A stretch of 64,000 nucleotides of DNA from Vittaforma corneae ATCC 50505 (GCF_000231115.1 NW_006889839.1:47836-111835), one strand, 5' to 3'; positions 1 to 9,791 are shown, numbered from the stretch's first letter. Numbers and translations: made by a program. Notes: generated from the letters alone by a model not told the origin.

Positions 1-491
1 TGAAAGCAATATCACTCAGTGCCTATGTACTAGGCACAAATTATATCGGCAATTTTTAAAACAGTATTATTGTGCAAACACCATTCTAATTCTTAATAAC
101 ATTACATTGGCTAATGTTTAAGCAATTCTTAATCATTTAACTACATACGATTTCATATAATATGAATAAGGCTGTGAGCATGGCTTGGCTAACAAGACAT
201 AGTCTCCAAAGTATTGTTACAAAATAATACTTTACTATTGAAAAATATTTTTTAATAAGTTGTTGATTGTGCATTAAACACATCAAATGTATTGATAGGT
301 CAAAAAATCATAAGAACTAATCACATCCTAATACAATTATGCTGGACAACAGCATACAGCATTGTTCTTGAAAAATAAAGCTCATTTTATAGCTTAGCAA
401 GTTTTTTAGTTACTACAATAATAGTGCATTGTAATTTCAATGTGCCATTTGGATTGATTTCTCTTAACAGTTTCCAATTTTTTGCCCTAAA
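1..491. other. AT-rich 5' intergenic stretch
   Basis: No ORF of convincing length or composition and no tRNA-like fold is visible on either strand. It ends with a CCC run a few bases before the ATG of the HMG-box gene, so its right end is probably that gene's promoter. I see nothing else in it. Confidence 0.5.
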
Positions 492-1154
492 ATGTTCAAG
501 AAAGCTTCCATCGCAGCATATAAAAATTTCAAGAAATTTAAGTACAAAGGGCCATTTGGAATGTTTATATCACGAATAAAACATCCAAGAGACGAAAAAG
601 TTCTGAAAAGATTGAAGGAGCATTTCAATGAAGCGTATAACTTTCAAAAATTATGGAAACTGTTTTTATCACACAGACGATGGAAGGATTTTGAAAACAA
701 TCCAGAGTGGAAAAAAGATAAATCAAGATTTTTAAATATAATAAATTCAAAAGAATGTTATTTGGGCATTACGAATCAAGTTTCTGATTCCATTCTGCGG
801 TATTTTTTATTCAAACAACTTCCAGAAGACTGTAAACAGAAATATGTAAATTTATATCAAAAAAGATATAGCATAACACCATTTGAAGGATTTTCTAAAC
901 AGTATATTCAAGTAAAGAAACCAAAACCGATAGTAAAAACCGCCTTTATTTTATGGATGAATTATTATCTGAAAAACAACGTTTCAGTTGAGATCTTAGA
1001 ACTTGACAGTTTTGAATTAGCTTTAAAAATGGGGGATGTTTGGAATAACTTGGCTATCGAAGAAAAGTATAAATGGCAACAATTAGCAAATGAAGATAAG
1101 CTTGTAGCCAGAAAGAAAAATCCATCAGAGAGACACAACACTAAAGATATATAA
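492..1154 (+). CDS. HMG-box DNA-binding protein
   Basis: A 220-residue, Lys-rich protein. The C-terminal third (about residues 146-212) has the HMG-box pattern: a start like KTAFILWMNYY, a middle helix with a GDVWNNL segment (typical boxes have G-x-x-W), then KYKWQQLANEDK. This is usually a chromatin or transcription architectural factor in the nucleus that bends DNA. The N-terminal part (about 40-130) also has spaced Trp and basic residues and may be a second, degenerate box; that is inference. The ATG follows a CCC run (TTGCCCTAAA before the start), which supports this start. It is first on the strand, with no close upstream partner. Which HMG subfamily it belongs to cannot be decided from sequence alone. 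Confidence 0.6.
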   Translation: MFKKASIAAYKNFKKFKYKGPFGMFISRIKHPRDEKVLKRLKEHFNEAYNFQKLWKLFLSHRRWKDFENNPEWKKDKSRFLNIINSKECYLGITNQVSDSILRYFLFKQLPEDCKQKYVNLYQKRYSITPFEGFSKQYIQVKKPKPIVKTAFILWMNYYLKNNVSVEILELDSFELALKMGDVWNNLAIEEKYKWQQLANEDKLVARKKNPSERHNTKDI

Positions 1155-1372
1155 AACAAAGCCATATAATATTATTTTAGGATCAATAATGCTAGTTTTA
1201 TCAATATATTCTACAACTTAGCTTTTTATCCGAGGATTATTGTTTAATTGTTCAAACGAACCTGAAACGGTTATAAACAATAAGCCATTTCATTATGGAA
1301 CAGCATCAAAACCAAGACCCAGAATAAATTTTTAAGAACAACATTTTCAATAATGATTGATGTAAGTATTAT

Positions 1373-1618
1373 TTAATGCTGTACAAAAGCAGAATTAATG
1401 AACTTTCCCTGTGCATTAGGATCAATAAGATTAACCTTGCTATCATATGAGCCGTGTAACTCGGTCTTTGGTTTATCGCCACTATTGGTCACAACAAGAT
1501 AAATTATTCCTATTACTAGAGCCACAGCAACGATTGCTCCAATAATGTAAAATATAGTCTTTTTTCCAGACGATCCGGAGTTTTCACCTTGGGTTTCATT
1601 TGCAGTATTATTAGCCAT
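1373..1618 (-). CDS. Small single-pass membrane protein, unknown
   Basis: An 81-residue protein starting at a true ATG. Residues 1-18 are polar (Asn, Gly, Ser). A strong transmembrane segment runs from about 21 to 44 (IFYIIGAIVAVALVIGIIYL), preceded by a double Lys and followed by a polar tail of about 37 residues. The basic flank on the N-terminal side suggests the N-terminus faces the cytosol, but topology is not certain. No CCC motif is visible before the ATG. I recognise no family. The clean hydrophobic helix and polar flanks make it more than a chance ORF, but proof would need conservation in relatives. Confidence 0.45.
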   Translation of the reverse strand: MANNTANETQGENSGSSGKKTIFYIIGAIVAVALVIGIIYLVVTNSGDKPKTELHGSYDSKVNLIDPNAQGKFINSAFVQH

Positions 1619-1856
1619 TGTTGATTTTTACTATTTTTTATTTAAATACATTTTGAAACGCATGTTCCAATCAGAGTTCAGAGTTTATAACAAGTGTTTC
1701 GAACAAAATGGATTAAAACAAATGTTTCAAAGCTTAATCATTTTTAGTACTTAATATAAAAATATACTTGACCAGTACATTACTGTATGCTTAGTTTGTA
1801 AAAATTATTTTAATATAAAAGTGATAAGGAATTAATTCATTAAATAACACCACATT

Positions 1857-2279
1857 CTATTGATTCTGTTCAACATGCTCATTTTCAGCCTTATTTTCAG
1901 CTTTAGATCTTTGAAGATACTTCAAATAATCTATTTTTCCTTTGAGAAAGACCAGTTTATTAAAATCTACTGATCGATCAATTAAAGTTTTGCTAAACGC
2001 ATCAATATTTCCTGTATCAGTCATTATTTCATATATGCATTGTATTGCTTCAAGTCTTAATGGCTGATCCAAAAATTCTGTAAGTAATGGTAAAAGTTTG
2101 CATTTATAAAATTTGGATAGTCCGCTTATGTCCTCAAATCGTGAATCTGAAACAAGTAATTCCTGAAGAAAAGATATATCCGAGTTCTCAATTGCCTTTA
2201 TAAGCGTTTTATTCTTTGGTATAGATTGATTTTCTTTAGATAAGTTTTTGAGTACTACAGCATCCTCTCCAAAATTCAT
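1857..2279 (-). CDS. Utp12-domain-like protein, putative SSU processome component
   Basis: A 140-residue, mainly helical protein. The pattern (LIKAIENSD, then leucine-rich helices and a final LKGKIDYLKYL) resembles the C-terminal Utp12 domain of small-subunit processome WD proteins, in which that domain ends with a G-K/R-L helix. In those proteins it mediates dimerisation within the UtpA/UtpB complexes that assemble on pre-rRNA in the nucleolus. No beta-propeller precedes it, so if the call is right it is a domain-only version. The start is supported by a CCCC run just before the ATG. The C-terminal tail is charged (Lys-Ala-Glu-Asn repeats). The assignment rests on pattern recognition only; a generic helical protein is the alternative. 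Confidence 0.35.
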   Translation of the reverse strand: MNFGEDAVVLKNLSKENQSIPKNKTLIKAIENSDISFLQELLVSDSRFEDISGLSKFYKCKLLPLLTEFLDQPLRLEAIQCIYEIMTDTGNIDAFSKTLIDRSVDFNKLVFLKGKIDYLKYLQRSKAENKAENEHVEQNQ

Positions 2280-2452
2280 TGGGGAGAATTTTTCAGTTAG
2301 ATTAAACGCTTTAAATAAAAAATATAATGAAACGATGACTTTTATGCATCAAAAGCCCAGCACAAATATTTACACAAATCTTTACAATCAGGAATCGCAT
2401 AATTATAAACGAATTAAAAACAATTATACAAATATTACTGTTCCTCCTAATA

Positions 2453-2524
2453 TCCCGGTTGGTCCAGTGGTTAGGATCCCAGATTTTCACTCTGGGGGCC
2501 GGGGTTCGATTCCCCGACTGGGAA
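2453..2524 (+). tRNA. tRNA-Glu (UUC)
   Basis: A 72-nt cloverleaf without an intron. Acceptor arms TCCCGGT and ACTGGGA pair (one G-T), followed by discriminator A. The anticodon stem CCAGA/TCTGG closes a 7-nt loop TTTTCAC with anticodon TTC. The T arm has GGTTCGATTCC (B box). A run of five T at 2526-2530 is the expected RNA polymerase III terminator. CCA is not encoded, as in eukaryotes. Confidence 0.95.
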
Positions 2525-2718
2525 CTTTTTGTCAAGAGTTCAATCTTAGCATTATTGATGCTTAATCAAATATTATCGTTATTTTTAAAAAGATGGCTAC
2601 ATAAGGCACTGGCCTATCTTTAGTATAAAACAACCAAATATAAAACATTCTATTTGGGCTATAATTCAATCAAGCAATTTTTAATATAATATAAATCAGA
2701 ATTATTCTATCAAATGTT

Positions 2719-3162
2719 TCAGTGATGCTTATTCTTGTTTTTCTCTGCATTTTCTTTATTCTTCTTTGCTCTCTTTCTTTTTTCATTTATCATTTTAGAC
2801 ATGCTTTGCTTAACCTCAACAACGCCACCCTGTAAAATAAGGTTCTGCTCACTTCTGCTTCCATACCTCGGTAACCACTTATTGAATTTTTCAGAAAAAA
2901 CCATTCTCGATCTCTTCTTCTTTTTAATTCCTTTTTCTCTTGCAAAGCTTTCCCATTTGGTACTTTCTTTTTCTTCGTTTATTGATTTTGGTAAAATATA
3001 TAAAGAAGGATTGATTTCAAATATTAAACTTCCTTCAACTCTTTTTGATTTGTTATTTTTTATTGATCCCACAAGTTCTTTAATCATTTTCTGTGCTGAG
3101 CTATTGGTTGTGTCTGTATTTTCCTCAGTTATTGCAGTGAGAAACTGTTGTATAATCTGCAT
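2719..3162 (-). CDS. RRS1: Ribosome biogenesis regulatory protein RRS1
   Basis: A 147-residue protein with the hallmark of the RRS1 family near residue 68: TKWESFAREKGIKKKKRSRM, then a W-L-P-R-Y-G segment (family: WVPRWGY). RRS1 acts with RPF2 to place the 5S RNP (5S rRNA, uL18, uL5) on the pre-60S particle in the nucleolus. The protein is shorter than yeast RRS1 (203 aa), with a reduced N-terminal region and a highly basic C-terminus (Lys/Asn-rich). Its start is an ATG. Another large-subunit factor of related function (SSF1) lies at 52.1 kb. Confidence 0.85.
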   Translation of the reverse strand: MQIIQQFLTAITEENTDTTNSSAQKMIKELVGSIKNNKSKRVEGSLIFEINPSLYILPKSINEEKESTKWESFAREKGIKKKKRSRMVFSEKFNKWLPRYGSRSEQNLILQGGVVEVKQSMSKMINEKRKRAKKNKENAEKNKNKHH

Positions 3163-3406
3163 CTAAAATGGATACAAAAATTTTTCTTTTTAAAAGAAGA
3201 AATCAATTGAATGAGCAGTCTGAACAGTAAAGGATGTATACAATAAAAATGGTAATAAAGGAAGCATTCGTCTCCTAAATAAATATGTAAAATCATTAAG
3301 TTTAGTCAATGAGAGATAAGATTTGCACCATACAAATGTTCAATGATAAACCATAGATAAATATTATTCTTTTACCAAAGATACTCTGCCTTTCTACGCC
3401 CTATCA

Positions 3407-3688
3407 ATGGAAAGCAAAATGGATGACAAAAAAGGACACATCCCTTTTAAATATCCAGAAATTGGTTTGAGAGTCAAATGCTTAGTAACAAAGTCATCTT
3501 TTGCGTATGCAATACTAAAAATAGTCGAAGCAGATAACATCGAAGTGCTTGTTGACTACAAGGCTATTATAAAAGGGAGCGCTATTGGAGAGGAGGTATA
3601 CATGTGTGATAAGGTTAAAACAGGAACAATAATTGATTGTATTGTAGTATCTTATGGGGAAAATACTATTTTTGTTTCACAAATATAA
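3407..3688 (+). CDS. CSL4: Exosome S1-domain subunit, Csl4-like
   Basis: A 93-residue protein that is almost entirely one S1/OB-type domain. It shows the Csl4 order: P-E-I-G-x-x-V near residue 17, an F-A-x-A-I-L-K strand, a G-x-I segment, then V-K-T-G-T-I-I-D-C-I-V and F-V-S. Csl4 caps the nine-subunit RNA exosome that degrades and trims RNA 3' ends. The N-terminal domain and zinc ribbon of larger homologues are absent or shrunken, which fits microsporidian reduction. The ATG follows a CCC run (GCCCTATCA). Rrp4 or Rrp40 are alternatives, but no KH-type region is present. Confidence 0.55.
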   Translation: MESKMDDKKGHIPFKYPEIGLRVKCLVTKSSFAYAILKIVEADNIEVLVDYKAIIKGSAIGEEVYMCDKVKTGTIIDCIVVSYGENTIFVSQI

Positions 3689-4011
3689 AAACGATATTAA
3701 TTAACAAGAAGACGCAGGGTGTGAGTGTATCGCATAAATACTATCGAAAACCAAGCTTTGTACACGAAGAGTAATCAGTTAATGTCTTTGATTAAAATTT
3801 TCAAAATTAAACCTTGTTACTTACGTTTCAACAGGGTTTTCAATAGTCCAGATCAAGCTTCTTATGGTTTTATAGAAAATATTCAATTGCACACAGAGTT
3901 TTCAAATAGAACAATCTTTGCACAAAGCTTTGTGTTAACTAAATAAGTCTCTGACTGAAAATATACTTTTATTTTCTTTTGAATTTGTAAAACTTTTGTT
4001 TTTAGCCCAAA
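3689..4011. other. Intergenic stretch upstream of PheRS beta
   Basis: About 320 bases between Csl4 and PheRS beta. One open frame (3725-3946) opens at GTG and shows no recognisable domain; I do not call it. The right end has the CCC motif at 4006-4008 just before the PheRS ATG. Confidence 0.4.
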
Positions 4012-5697
4012 ATGCCTTCATTATCTGTCGACAGAATTTTGTTCGTAGAATCACTGGGAAAAGATCTTAGTGACAATGAGATCGAAGATCTGACCTTTGA
4101 TTTTGGAGTAGAATTAGATGAAATTTATGAAGAAAATGGCAGGAAAATGTTGAAGTTTGACATTCCAGCAAATCGATACGATCTTCTTTGTCTAGAAGGA
4201 TTTTCAACGGCTCTGCGAGCATATTTAAATCTAGAACGATTTAAGGACGTTACAGTTGTTGAACCAACCATCAAGGTTAAAAAATACAAGACACATGAAA
4301 GACCTTTCATAGCTTGTGCTATAATCAAGGGAATCAAATTTACCAAAGATAGCTATGCAAGTTTCATAAGCTACCAGTCAAAGCTTCATAGTTCAATAGG
4401 CAGAAACAGGTCTCTTGTTGCAATTGGAACACATGATTTATCAAAAATTAAAGGTGAAGTTACTTATCAAAGCGCCGATCTAAGTCAAGTAAATTTCATA
4501 CCTTTGCAATTGGGAAATGCTGAAAAATGCAAAATGATAAATGGGATGGATTTGGAGAAACACTTTTCAAAGGATAAGCAAATTTCAAAATACTTTGGTC
4601 TTTTGAGTGATAAAAGTCGTGCTGTTATGTTCAAGTGCGGAGAGTGTGTTATGTCTTTACCTCCAATTATAAACTCTGAAGCCACAAAGATCTCACCTGA
4701 AACGACAGACATCTTTGTAGATGTTACAGGCAGTGATTTCAACAAGGTGAACACGGTTTTAAAACATTTATTGTATAATTTCAGAGGAAAAGTGGTGGAA
4801 AAGGTTAAAATATGCAATGCTGAAGATAATACAGAAATTTCCACACCTGTTTTCAACAATTATAAGTATTCAATCAATATTGACAAAGTCAATGAAAAAT
4901 TACATTTAAGCTTATCAGCTCAACAAATCAAAGATCTTCTTGAAAGGATGATGTATAAAGTAGATGTTACCGATAGAAGCATAAGTATTTTAGTTCCTGA
5001 TGCGAGATCTGATATACTCCACGAATGTGATATTTTGGAAGATATAGCCATAGCCTATGGTTTCAACAACTTTGATCTTAAACTTCCTGAAATATGCACG
5101 GTTGGAAAGGAGACACCCGAAAATAAATTTTCAGACAAGCTTAGAGTTGAGATGGCACTTAGTGGATACAATGAAGTTCTAACCCTTACACTTCTTTCAA
5201 GAAATGAGAATATTATTGATTCTGACCTTGCAGCTGTTCTTTCTAATCCAAAATCAAAGGAATATGAAGTTGTTAGAACATCCTTATTGCCTGGAGTTTT
5301 GAAATCAATTTCTTCAAATCTTCACGGTAAAATTCCAATCAAGGTTTTTGAAGTTGCTGACGTTGTACTTCTTGATAGTACAAATAATGAGGGTGCTAGA
5401 AATGAGAGAAGATTGTGTGCGGTAATAGCTTCAAACAAAAGTCTATTAGAAGATGTCCAAGGACCATTGAGCTTGTTACTTGGAAAATGTGGAATAAAAG
5501 AGTATAAATACATAGCCTTTTCTGATTATAGGTATTTGGAAAATCAGGCAGCAATGGTTGAAGTTGATGGAAAAATGATAGGTAGTATTGGTGTTTTACA
5601 TCCCAGTATTTGCCAGAAGTTTGAAATACCTTATGCAGCAAGCTCTTTTGAGTTGAATTTGGACAGTCTATTTGATATTTTTATTAAATTGAGATAA
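4012..5697 (+). CDS. FRS1: Phenylalanyl-tRNA synthetase beta subunit
   Basis: A 561-residue protein matching the archaeal/eukaryotic PheRS beta chain. The N-terminus (L-G-K-D-L, then F-D-I-P-A-N-R-Y-D-L-L-C) is the beta1/B5 start, followed by a B3/B4 editing-type domain in the middle and a B5 domain with Y-x-V near 300-345. The C-terminal third resembles a catalytically inactive class II core (LSNPKSKEYEVVRTSLLPG). It joins the alpha chain as an alpha2-beta2 enzyme charging tRNA-Phe in the cytosol. Length is close to the usual 590 aa. The start is strongly supported by GCCCAAA directly before the ATG. No frame problem is seen. Confidence 0.93.
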   Translation: MPSLSVDRILFVESLGKDLSDNEIEDLTFDFGVELDEIYEENGRKMLKFDIPANRYDLLCLEGFSTALRAYLNLERFKDVTVVEPTIKVKKYKTHERPFIACAIIKGIKFTKDSYASFISYQSKLHSSIGRNRSLVAIGTHDLSKIKGEVTYQSADLSQVNFIPLQLGNAEKCKMINGMDLEKHFSKDKQISKYFGLLSDKSRAVMFKCGECVMSLPPIINSEATKISPETTDIFVDVTGSDFNKVNTVLKHLLYNFRGKVVEKVKICNAEDNTEISTPVFNNYKYSINIDKVNEKLHLSLSAQQIKDLLERMMYKVDVTDRSISILVPDARSDILHECDILEDIAIAYGFNNFDLKLPEICTVGKETPENKFSDKLRVEMALSGYNEVLTLTLLSRNENIIDSDLAAVLSNPKSKEYEVVRTSLLPGVLKSISSNLHGKIPIKVFEVADVVLLDSTNNEGARNERRLCAVIASNKSLLEDVQGPLSLLLGKCGIKEYKYIAFSDYRYLENQAAMVEVDGKMIGSIGVLHPSICQKFEIPYAASSFELNLDSLFDIFIKLR

Positions 5698-5833
5698 AAG
5701 CTTTTAAATATATTTTTATTGGAAATATGACGAAATCATTGTTATTATTTAATTTAAATAAAGCGTATTAGCATAAAAACTTTCTTCACAGTACTTGAAA
5801 TGTTCAGAAAATTTTAGAACACAGCCCTTCTTC

Positions 5834-6931
5834 ATGAAAAGAAAGGTCGGATTGATAATTGGATATAATGGCGAAGGATACCACGGTCTTCAGTATAATA
5901 ACGACTTAAAGACTATAGAGAAAGAAATAATAGACATTCTTCTAAGAAATGAATGCATAACGGAAATAAATTCAAAGGACCCACAAAAGATCGACTTGAA
6001 GTCATGTTCAAGAACAGACAAGGGCGTACACGCATCTTTTAACGTAGTATCAGTTAAAATAATACAAGAACCCACATTGGAGCTGTTTGAAATTCTGAAA
6101 AGAGAATTCTTAGATAAGGGAATGATCCTTTATAAGCTGATCAAACTTCCGAAACGGTTTTTAGGGCATAAATGCGCAAGAAGTCGCATTTACAAATATG
6201 TTCTTCCTACATATGTCCTCCAAGACAGCAATTTTGAAGAGGAGTGTAAAAATCTTGAAATCAAAGATAAAGCAGCAAATGACAACAATGAAGAGAGTTC
6301 GGATGACTGTTCTGAAGAAAAGGCAAAGCCAGCTAGGACGTACAGCAAAAGCGAGTTGGACAAAGTACGAGGATGCAAATCTGATTCAATCGATTTGTTC
6401 ACAAAAATGATGAACTGTTATGTTGGAACAAAAAACTACCACAATTTTACATTGAAAAGAACAGAAGGGAGTGCACAGAGATTTATAAAACAAATAACGG
6501 TATCAGAGCCATTTTTAGACAGTGATGTTGAATATATTGAAATTAAAATTCATGGACAGAGCTTTTTACTGCATCAAATTAGAAAGATGATTTCGTTTGC
6601 AGTTTTAAATTGCAGATATGCCAGAAACAATTATCAAGCCAACTTTGAAAAGGCCCTCTCCAAGGAGGATGTTCACATACCAAAATGCCCTTCCCAGTAT
6701 TTATTTTTAAACCACATATTTTTTGAAGACTTTAATACAAAAAGGTCTGAACAGGGGGCTGAAAAGATTGAAATTAATGAGAGTGACAAAGAAGTGTTTG
6801 AAAAAGAGAAAATCTACCCCTCAGTTCTCAGACTAGAAAACATTTATGAATGGTTTAAATACTTGGATGCTGTTAGATTTCACCATCAAAATTTTGACAT
6901 ATTTAAAAAAATCAATCAACTTAATAAATAG
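5834..6931 (+). CDS. PUS1: tRNA pseudouridine synthase (Pus1/TruA family)
   Basis: A 365-residue protein. It starts with a KRKVGLIIGYNGEGYHGLQY block and has the catalytic SCSRTDKGVHA motif (near residue 58, catalytic Asp in RTDKGVHA), and later the F-L-L-H-Q-I-R-K-M motif of TruA enzymes. Pus1-type enzymes convert uridines to pseudouridine in tRNAs and some other RNAs. An acidic insert of about 45 residues (EESSDDCSEE) lies between the halves. The frame is open back to an ATG at 5795, but the CCC run at 5825-5827 stands just before the ATG at 5834, so I use that. Upstream it follows PheRS beta on the same strand with a gap of about 135 bases. Confidence 0.9.
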   Translation: MKRKVGLIIGYNGEGYHGLQYNNDLKTIEKEIIDILLRNECITEINSKDPQKIDLKSCSRTDKGVHASFNVVSVKIIQEPTLELFEILKREFLDKGMILYKLIKLPKRFLGHKCARSRIYKYVLPTYVLQDSNFEEECKNLEIKDKAANDNNEESSDDCSEEKAKPARTYSKSELDKVRGCKSDSIDLFTKMMNCYVGTKNYHNFTLKRTEGSAQRFIKQITVSEPFLDSDVEYIEIKIHGQSFLLHQIRKMISFAVLNCRYARNNYQANFEKALSKEDVHIPKCPSQYLFLNHIFFEDFNTKRSEQGAEKIEINESDKEVFEKEKIYPSVLRLENIYEWFKYLDAVRFHHQNFDIFKKINQLNK

Positions 6932-7050
6932 TCTTTACTTAGCAGTTCAAGTGTAGGACAATGTAAAATCCAAGATATTTAATTAAATTGGCAATTCATT
7001 TCAAACCAATCAGGCAGAAAGCAGCATTCCTTTGTCTAATGCTGATCTTT

Positions 7051-7215
7051 TCATTTCTTGAATAGTTTCCTTTGATCATTTATAAACACAGAAATCTTCT
7101 GAAACTGTGCATTTAGCAGTTCAAAATTTTGTTCCATTCTCTGGAATTCCTTGTCAAATCTTTCCAGGGCTACTGCAATACTTTCTTGGGTCTCTTTGTG
7201 ATTATTTTCCACCAT
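7051..7215 (-). CDS. Small coiled-coil protein, unknown
   Basis: A 54-residue peptide with heptad-like spacing (VALERFDKEFQRMEQNFELLNAQF region split across residues 14-37) and a Lys-rich end. The frame is open further upstream through a hydrophobic stretch, but that part starts only at GTG. The ATG at 7215 is directly preceded by CCCAA (CCC at 7218-7220 on the minus strand), so I take this as the start. No family is recognised. The hydrophobic upstream frame may be chance, or the gene may have lost an earlier ATG, in which case it would be a membrane-anchored coiled coil. Confidence 0.4.
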   Translation of the reverse strand: MVENNHKETQESIAVALERFDKEFQRMEQNFELLNAQFQKISVFINDQRKLFKK

Positions 7216-7326
7216 TTGGGATAGTAACAGAATAGATTTATAAATCCAAACAAATAATTTTCTAAATGATAGCAGAACAGCACTGATGCAAATTACGTCA
7301 AAAGCATCATTTTTTGAAATGCCCAC

Positions 7327-7634
7327 ATAACCAGTCTGTTTAAAATGTCATTCTATAGTTTAAATTAGAAATGACATCTTTTAAAATTAATACAATAACT
7401 AATACTGAAATACAAGTTTAACCACACAGCTAGCATTCATCCAGTACAACGAATTACTCCTTCCTTATATTAGATATTTAATTTTTAATATCAAAATTTT
7501 ATATTAATATAAACATTACCAATTAACATTTATAACCGTAATGCCATGCAAAGATGCTTGCAGGTATTTTTCACTCACCATTCACAATCCTCCTTGTTTT
7601 ATGTCAAAAATTTGTTGGATGGCAATGCCCCTAA
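7327..7634. other. Divergent intergenic region before the SPX-EXS gene
   Basis: AT-rich region between the minus-strand coiled-coil gene and the plus-strand SPX-EXS gene. Its right end holds a CCCC run (7628-7631) just before the ATG at 7635. It presumably carries both promoters; nothing else is recognised. Confidence 0.4.
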
Positions 7635-9656
7635 ATGGGATTTTCAACCACTTTAAAAAGCAATACTGTAAACGAATGGAAAGATTATTATTTGGACTAT
7701 GACAAGCTTCGGTTACGAATAAAAAATAGGGATTTTAGAACAATGCTGTACAACGAAGTCAACAAGATTAACAGTTTCTATTTTCTGTTGGAAAGAAAAG
7801 CAGTAGACGAGAAGAACATTCTATTCAGTGATATTATAACAGAGTTTCCGATAGAGAGTGCACATGAACCGAAGACACAAATAAGAAACATTGACATTGA
7901 GGATGCGAATCTTAGTACTGGGGTTGGTAATACCGATCTTGATGACCAGGATGAAATGGATTTCGATACGTTCAGGAGTAAAAGACTGAATGAGTCAGGA
8001 AATGAAAATAAATCCATGCTTCATAGTGAAGGATTTGCTAGCCTGATTCCACTTCAAAAAGGCTACACAAAGCGAAAAAAGGAGAAGCACATCACAGAGT
8101 TTCTCCATAGCTTAGTAAAAATTAAGGCGTACAGGGACTTGAATGCGACAGGTCTTTTGAAATTAGCAAGGAGATACGCCACTGTAAATAAAAATGAAGT
8201 TTTTTACAACAAATTCAATGAAAAACTCAAGGAAACCTACTTTTATAAATCAAAAAGGATAGATTCCATTCGAAGTGCTGTAAAGAAGATGTACAAACAG
8301 GTTTTTGCAAAAGATCAGCCTGAAAAGGCAAAGACAATATTCAAAAGACTCGGTAAAGGCACAAAAACACTTGACGTTTTCTATTTGATGAGTGGGTTAT
8401 TGGTGGGGTCAGGCGTGACAATTGCGGCATGGCTTTACGATTTAAATTCTGAGGAGTATAGATTTATGACAGCAATCAACAACATACTTATTGGCTTCCT
8501 TTTTTTTGGTCTGTGTCTCAAAGCCTTTAAAAACTTTTCAATCAATTATAAGTTTATTTTCAACTTTGATGTTGCGTCATCTCTTAATAACTCGATTTAC
8601 TTTATGATTATCTCATCAATGCTGTTCCTAAACAGCTTTCTTTTCCTCATTCGATCTGACTTTGAAAGCTATGTAGTTTATTTACAGCTATTCTTTCCAC
8701 TGGCATTTCTCTTCAATCCCTTGGATATGTTCTATCTAAATTCAAGAATCTACCTGATCAGTGTGTACACACGGGGAATTCTTCTTCCAATGTCTACAAT
8801 TAGGTTTAGACACTTCTACTTTGTTGATATTTTACAGAGTTTTAGATTTCCCTTTGAGATCATCGTTGGACATTTCCTAAGCGAATCTCAGCTCAAAGAG
8901 GGATATCCACTGATGGCATTCAGTCTGTTTCCAATTGTAAGATTTTTACAATGCATGAGACGTTTCTATTCATCTAGGCTGTTTTTTCCACACGTAGCAA
9001 ATGCATCAAAATACACACTTATCTTTATGGCTGTATTTTTTGAAGCTTTTGAAAAGTTTTCAAGTCAGACTGATGACCCAAATAATACTTTGAGATTCTT
9101 GAAATACATCTTTAAACTAATGAGCACCACATCATCGTTCTGCTGGGATATATTTGTTGATTGGGTAATACCTAGAAACAGATACATGTTCCCGTACATG
9201 TTTTATATTTTTGCAGCTGGCACAAATTTTCTGGTTAGGTTTTATTGGATTATTTCACTATCCTTCGCACATCTTTTTGACGTTTCAATACCCGAAAATC
9301 CAATTTTGATGAGTGTTGCTGAGATAGTTCGCCGGTCTGTGTGGACTGTTATTCGTGTTGAGGTAGAGCATTTGAATAACTGTGATGAGCTTAAGTTCAA
9401 GAAGGCCATCAATCTTACTGCTGGTGAACTCTTCTATAAAAAGGACATTGATGAAAGCTACCAAGCTAATATTAGTAATATTATGACAGAAACAGAGTTT
9501 GAAACAGAGATGGAGGAGAAAAACAAGACAGAGATGGAAACAAAAGGTGCAACCCTTGAATACTCTGCAACAGAGGAGGACAGCAATGCAAACAATGAGG
9601 ATATCAACTCATACGAAAATAAAGGATCGACCGAGTCACATGAAGATACTGAATAA
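7635..9656 (+). CDS. SPX-EXS phosphate exporter (XPR1/Syg1 family)
   Basis: A 673-residue membrane protein. The N-terminus (MGFSTTLKSNTVNEWKDYYL, with YDKL near residue 24) is an SPX domain, closed by an L-N-A-T-G-L-L-K-L-A-R-R segment near 173, corresponding to the inositol-pyrophosphate binding helix of SPX. Several helices follow (about 245-480). An EXS domain follows with F-P-I-V-R-F-L-Q-C-M-R-R, then N-A-S-K-Y, and W-D-I-F-V-D-W. XPR1-type proteins export phosphate, with SPX sensing inositol pyrophosphates. The C-terminus is a Glu/Thr-rich tail. Length is close to human XPR1 (696 aa). The ATG directly follows CCCCTAA. Membrane location (plasma or Golgi) cannot be told. Confidence 0.88.
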   Translation: MGFSTTLKSNTVNEWKDYYLDYDKLRLRIKNRDFRTMLYNEVNKINSFYFLLERKAVDEKNILFSDIITEFPIESAHEPKTQIRNIDIEDANLSTGVGNTDLDDQDEMDFDTFRSKRLNESGNENKSMLHSEGFASLIPLQKGYTKRKKEKHITEFLHSLVKIKAYRDLNATGLLKLARRYATVNKNEVFYNKFNEKLKETYFYKSKRIDSIRSAVKKMYKQVFAKDQPEKAKTIFKRLGKGTKTLDVFYLMSGLLVGSGVTIAAWLYDLNSEEYRFMTAINNILIGFLFFGLCLKAFKNFSINYKFIFNFDVASSLNNSIYFMIISSMLFLNSFLFLIRSDFESYVVYLQLFFPLAFLFNPLDMFYLNSRIYLISVYTRGILLPMSTIRFRHFYFVDILQSFRFPFEIIVGHFLSESQLKEGYPLMAFSLFPIVRFLQCMRRFYSSRLFFPHVANASKYTLIFMAVFFEAFEKFSSQTDDPNNTLRFLKYIFKLMSTTSSFCWDIFVDWVIPRNRYMFPYMFYIFAAGTNFLVRFYWIISLSFAHLFDVSIPENPILMSVAEIVRRSVWTVIRVEVEHLNNCDELKFKKAINLTAGELFYKKDIDESYQANISNIMTETEFETEMEEKNKTEMETKGATLEYSATEEDSNANNEDINSYENKGSTESHEDTE

Positions 9657-9791
9657 CATTCAAGAGATCAATAAATGTTTTATTTACTTTATGTTATTAA
9701 ATAATGACTGTATGATAGTTAATACGTTAGAGATAATCAAAAGCTAAGGAGATATAAAACACTAATATTCTCTTAAGAATTAATTTAATCA

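Noticed and set aside
3725..3946. 73-codon open frame after Csl4
   Set aside because: Starts at GTG, no domain, no motif before any internal ATG.
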